This document shows, piece by piece, positions 62,019 through 64,000 of a DNA stretch of 64,000 nucleotides. A model generated the notes under the pieces. The model saw only the letters and a program-made list of their open reading frames with translations, searched no databases and was not told where the DNA came from. The stretch comes from Nocardia australiensis (GTDB lineage: Bacteria > Actinomycetota > Actinomycetes > Mycobacteriales > Mycobacteriaceae): assembly GCF_020733705.1 (NCBI RefSeq), contig NZ_JAJFZM010000004.1, forward strand, positions 1 to 64,000, written 5' to 3'. The first letter of the stretch is position 1. Each line of letters begins with the position of its first letter. The position numbers and the translations under genes are program-made.

Positions 62019-62734
62019 TGTCGGCCCCTCTCGGGATGCCCGCGCTGGCGTCGGCCGTTGCGCTGTCGGGGCCGTCGACACAACGGAAAGCGCTGCTGGC
62101 GCGTCGGATCCGTTGGTTCGTCGCCGCGACAATCTCCTACAACGTGATCGAGGCGATCATCGCCCTCACCGAGGGCTCCCGTGTCTCGTCGACCGCGCTG
62201 ATCGGATTCGGCCTGGACTCGGTGATCGAGGTGTCCTCTGCCGCGGCGGTCGCTTGGCAGTTCGCTGGCCACGACCCGGAGAAGCGGGAGAAGGTGGCGC
62301 TGCGGATCATTGCGTTCTCTTTCTTCGCCCTCGCCGCCTACGTCACTGTTGACTCCATTCGTGGTCTGCTGGGCATCGGGGAAGCTCAGCACTCGCCGAT
62401 CGGCATCACGCTGGCCGTGGTCAGCCTGGCGGTCATGCCAGTGTTGTCGTGGGCGCAGCGCCGCGCTGGACGCGAACTCGGCTCCGCCTCGGCGGTCGCC
62501 GACTCCAAGCAAACTCTGCTCTGCACCTACTTGTCGGCAGTCCTGCTCGTCGGCTTGTTGCTCAACAGCCTGTTCGGGTGGTCGTGGGCAGACCCGCTCG
62601 CCGCCCTCGTCATCGCCGGGATCGCGATCAAGGAAGGCATCAGCGCCTGGCGCGGCGACACCTGCTGCCCCGCACCAGGAGCAGTCCTCGTCGGTACCGG
62701 CGAGACCGGACACGACTGCGATTGCTGCGACTGA
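62018..62734 (+). CDS. Cation diffusion facilitator-like metal exporter
   Basis: A 238-residue membrane protein with about six spans. It matches the cation-efflux family: STALIGFGLDSVIEVSSAAA (Asp and Glu of span 2) and SAVADSKQTLLCTYLSAVLL with SWADPLAALVIAGIAIKEG (span 5-6 region). The C-terminal tail has clustered Cys (DTCCPAP and HDCDCCD) rather than a full cytoplasmic CDF domain. Expected role is export of a soft divalent metal such as Cd, Pb or Zn. Controlled by the coupled CmtR-like sensor. Confidence 0.85.
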   Translation: MSAPLGMPALASAVALSGPSTQRKALLARRIRWFVAATISYNVIEAIIALTEGSRVSSTALIGFGLDSVIEVSSAAAVAWQFAGHDPEKREKVALRIIAFSFFALAAYVTVDSIRGLLGIGEAQHSPIGITLAVVSLAVMPVLSWAQRRAGRELGSASAVADSKQTLLCTYLSAVLLVGLLLNSLFGWSWADPLAALVIAGIAIKEGISAWRGDTCCPAPGAVLVGTGETGHDCDCCD

Positions 62735-62772
62735 CCCGGCACAACGTTGCCCGAAACCTGAAAGGACCTGCG

Positions 62773-63123
62773 ATGGCAAGGATCCCGGATGTGGCGCGCA
62801 CCCGCTACCACGAAGAAATGCGCGCCGCGAAAACCACGCTTGACCCCGCGCAACGATGGGCACACCTCGAACGCGCGCACATCCTGTCCCAGCCCGACCC
62901 CTGGCTGCACACCGGTAACCACCTCGCCATGTTCACACTCGCCGTCCGTCAGCGCGATCGTCGCGAGGCCCTCGGGCAAATCGTGCGGATCATCGTCGCC
63001 GCACCCGGATCGCTGGCCGGCCGCTTTCCTGAAGGCAACACCGGCCGCGCTCGAGTCGGACTGCGCCAGCCCATGCCGACACCGCCGGACCTGGACGCGT
63101 TACTGCACCCGCGGGCGGCATAG
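62773..63123 (+). CDS. DUF3703 family protein
   Basis: A 116-residue soluble protein of the DUF3703 family: TRYHEEMRAAKTTLDPAQRW, then HLERAHILSQPDPWLHTGNH and FPEGNTGRARVGLRQPMPTP. Two conserved His-rich helices could bind metal. Members repeatedly sit beside CDF-type exporters and ArsR sensors; function not established. AAAGGA lies 7-12 bases before the ATG. Third gene of the CmtR-CDF operon (38-base gap). Confidence 0.85.
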   Translation: MARIPDVARTRYHEEMRAAKTTLDPAQRWAHLERAHILSQPDPWLHTGNHLAMFTLAVRQRDRREALGQIVRIIVAAPGSLAGRFPEGNTGRARVGLRQPMPTPPDLDALLHPRAA

Positions 63124-63311
63124 CCACCGAATTACCCCGCTCCGGAATTTCCGAAATCTAGATCCGACCAAGCACCCAGACCGGCAAGCCTGCCAAAATT
63201 TCGGATACCAGGCGAACGGACACTCGCCATGCCGCAACTGCCATGCCTGTCCCGGTCATTCCGTACACCAGCTGGGTCTGCGGCCACCATTCTCGGCGGC
63301 GATCGAGCGGA

Positions 63312-64000
63312 TTACCGGTCCGAGGTCGGGCCGCGTCCGGGCATCGCCGCGGATGCGATAACCATGACCCCTGCCATCGCCGTGACGGTGATGAACACCA
63401 AGTGGACCGCCGAGGACAGTGCTACGGGGGCGGGGTGATCGGTGTTGCCGATGCGCGAGTTGACCAGGGCGCCGAACAGTGCCACCCCGACCGCGCTGCC
63501 GATGGAGCGGGCGAACATGTTCGTCGAGGTGACGACGCCGCGCTCGGTCCATTCGGCGGCGGTCTGGGCGGCGATGAGAGTGGGGGTGGCGACCAGGCCC
63601 ATGCCGATGCCGATCACGAAACAGGACGCCGCGACCTGGATCAGCGTGGAATTCTCATCGATCAACAGCGTGGATACCGCGCCGAGCGTGGCGATCGTAC
63701 TGCCGATGAGCGCGGTGCGGCGGAAACCGATGCGCAGATACACCCGTCCGGCATTGGACGCGGCCACCGGCCAGCCGAGGGTGAGTGCGCCGGCGGTCAG
63801 TCCCGCGACGAGTGCGCCGGTGCCGAGCACGCCCTGGGTGAAAGTCGGTACGTAGGAGGATATTCCGAGCAGAATGGCGCCGACCAGCAGTGACGCCAGG
63901 CTGCTCGCGACAATCACCCGCCGGGTGAATACCCATAGCGGCAGGATCGGGTTCTCGGCTCGCCATTCGACAACGACGAACACGACCAGCACCACTGCGC
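63312..64000 (-). CDS. MFS transporter, C-terminal part (cut by window edge)
   Basis: The last 229 or so residues of a DHA2-type 14-span exporter; the start lies beyond the window. Seen are EWRAENPILPLWVFTRRVIV, the typical DHA2 junction before span 9, YVPTFTQGVLGTGALVAGLT and GLVATPTLIAAQTAAEWTER, and the final spans FARSIGSAVGVALFGALVNS and VHLVFITVTAMAGVMVIASA. Drug export is the likely role. Reads toward, and ends 188 bases from, the DUF3703 gene. Confidence 0.88.
   Translation of the reverse strand, partial: AVVLVVFVVVEWRAENPILPLWVFTRRVIVASSLASLLVGAILLGISSYVPTFTQGVLGTGALVAGLTAGALTLGWPVAASNAGRVYLRIGFRRTALIGSTIATLGAVSTLLIDENSTLIQVAASCFVIGIGMGLVATPTLIAAQTAAEWTERGVVTSTNMFARSIGSAVGVALFGALVNSRIGNTDHPAPVALSSAVHLVFITVTAMAGVMVIASAAMPGRGPTSDR

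Noticed and set aside
61934..62863. A 309-aa minus-strand ORF opposite the CDF exporter
   Set aside because: Antisense shadow; the plus-strand operon has coupled starts and clear families.
1..64000. CRISPR arrays and tRNA/rRNA genes
   Set aside because: No regularly spaced direct repeats and no cloverleaf or rRNA core sequences noticed on either strand.

Overview
The window looks like chromosomal DNA of a high-GC mycolic-acid actinomycete, most probably Nocardia or a close relative. This rests on strong G/C third-position bias, three F420/flavin LLM-type oxidoreductases, a four-gene conservon with a nearby ExxR-less P450, DUF574 (SAV2177-type) methyltransferases, an LppP/LprE lipoprotein, a CmtR-type metal sensor and an IdeR-like iron box. 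No rRNA, tRNA or CRISPR array was seen. The genus is an inference from gene content.

Layout. 1-9.7 kb: tail of a formylglycine-generating-enzyme-like gene, two unrecognised genes, a PAS-GGDEF-EAL c-di-GMP protein, a wrecked DUF574 methyltransferase, an LLM oxidoreductase, an FAD monooxygenase, and a MarR regulator divergent from a DHA2 drug exporter. 10-15.6 kb: conservon cvnABCD, an LLM oxidoreductase and a CvnE-like P450. 15.6-23 kb: amidase with a small partner, APC permease, DUF574 methyltransferase, nitronate monooxygenase and three small exported or membrane proteins. 23.1-27.5 kb: a decay zone with broken alanine dehydrogenase, EamA exporter, APC permease, proline dehydrogenase and PruA, lying between an intact Lrp/AsnC regulator and an intact PucR regulator. 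28.9-39.5 kb: hydrolases, MarR/ABC exporter, Ser/Thr kinase, LLM oxidoreductase, TetR with a striking nested-palindrome operator, and an LCM-type methyltransferase. 39.7-48.4 kb: GNAT, truncated IS630, a VOC-DinB pair divergent from a WYL regulator, M50 peptidase, Gfo/Idh/MocA oxidoreductase, truncated RNase HI, PadR divergent from a second peptide deformylase, and an IS3 remnant.

48.4-57.2 kb is an accessory island. It holds a complete-looking IS110 transposase with a long non-coding leader, two diverged copies of a two-gene module of unknown function, an XRE(DUF5753)-DUF397 pair, a TehA-like transporter, interleaved inverted repeats, and a three-ORF group. That group encodes a protein with a possible PD-(D/E)xK nuclease core that runs, through a frameshift, into a highly charged coiled coil. 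This is the best candidate for an undescribed system. 57.3-64 kb returns to ordinary chromosome: iron-box-controlled siderophore-interacting protein, amino-acid permease, FAD monooxygenase, methyltransferase, a CmtR-CDF-DUF3703 metal operon, and the C-terminal part of an MFS transporter cut by the window edge.

Common themes are regulators divergent from the genes they probably control (MarR, MarR, TetR, WYL, PadR) and extensive pseudogene formation, much of it in amino-acid use.
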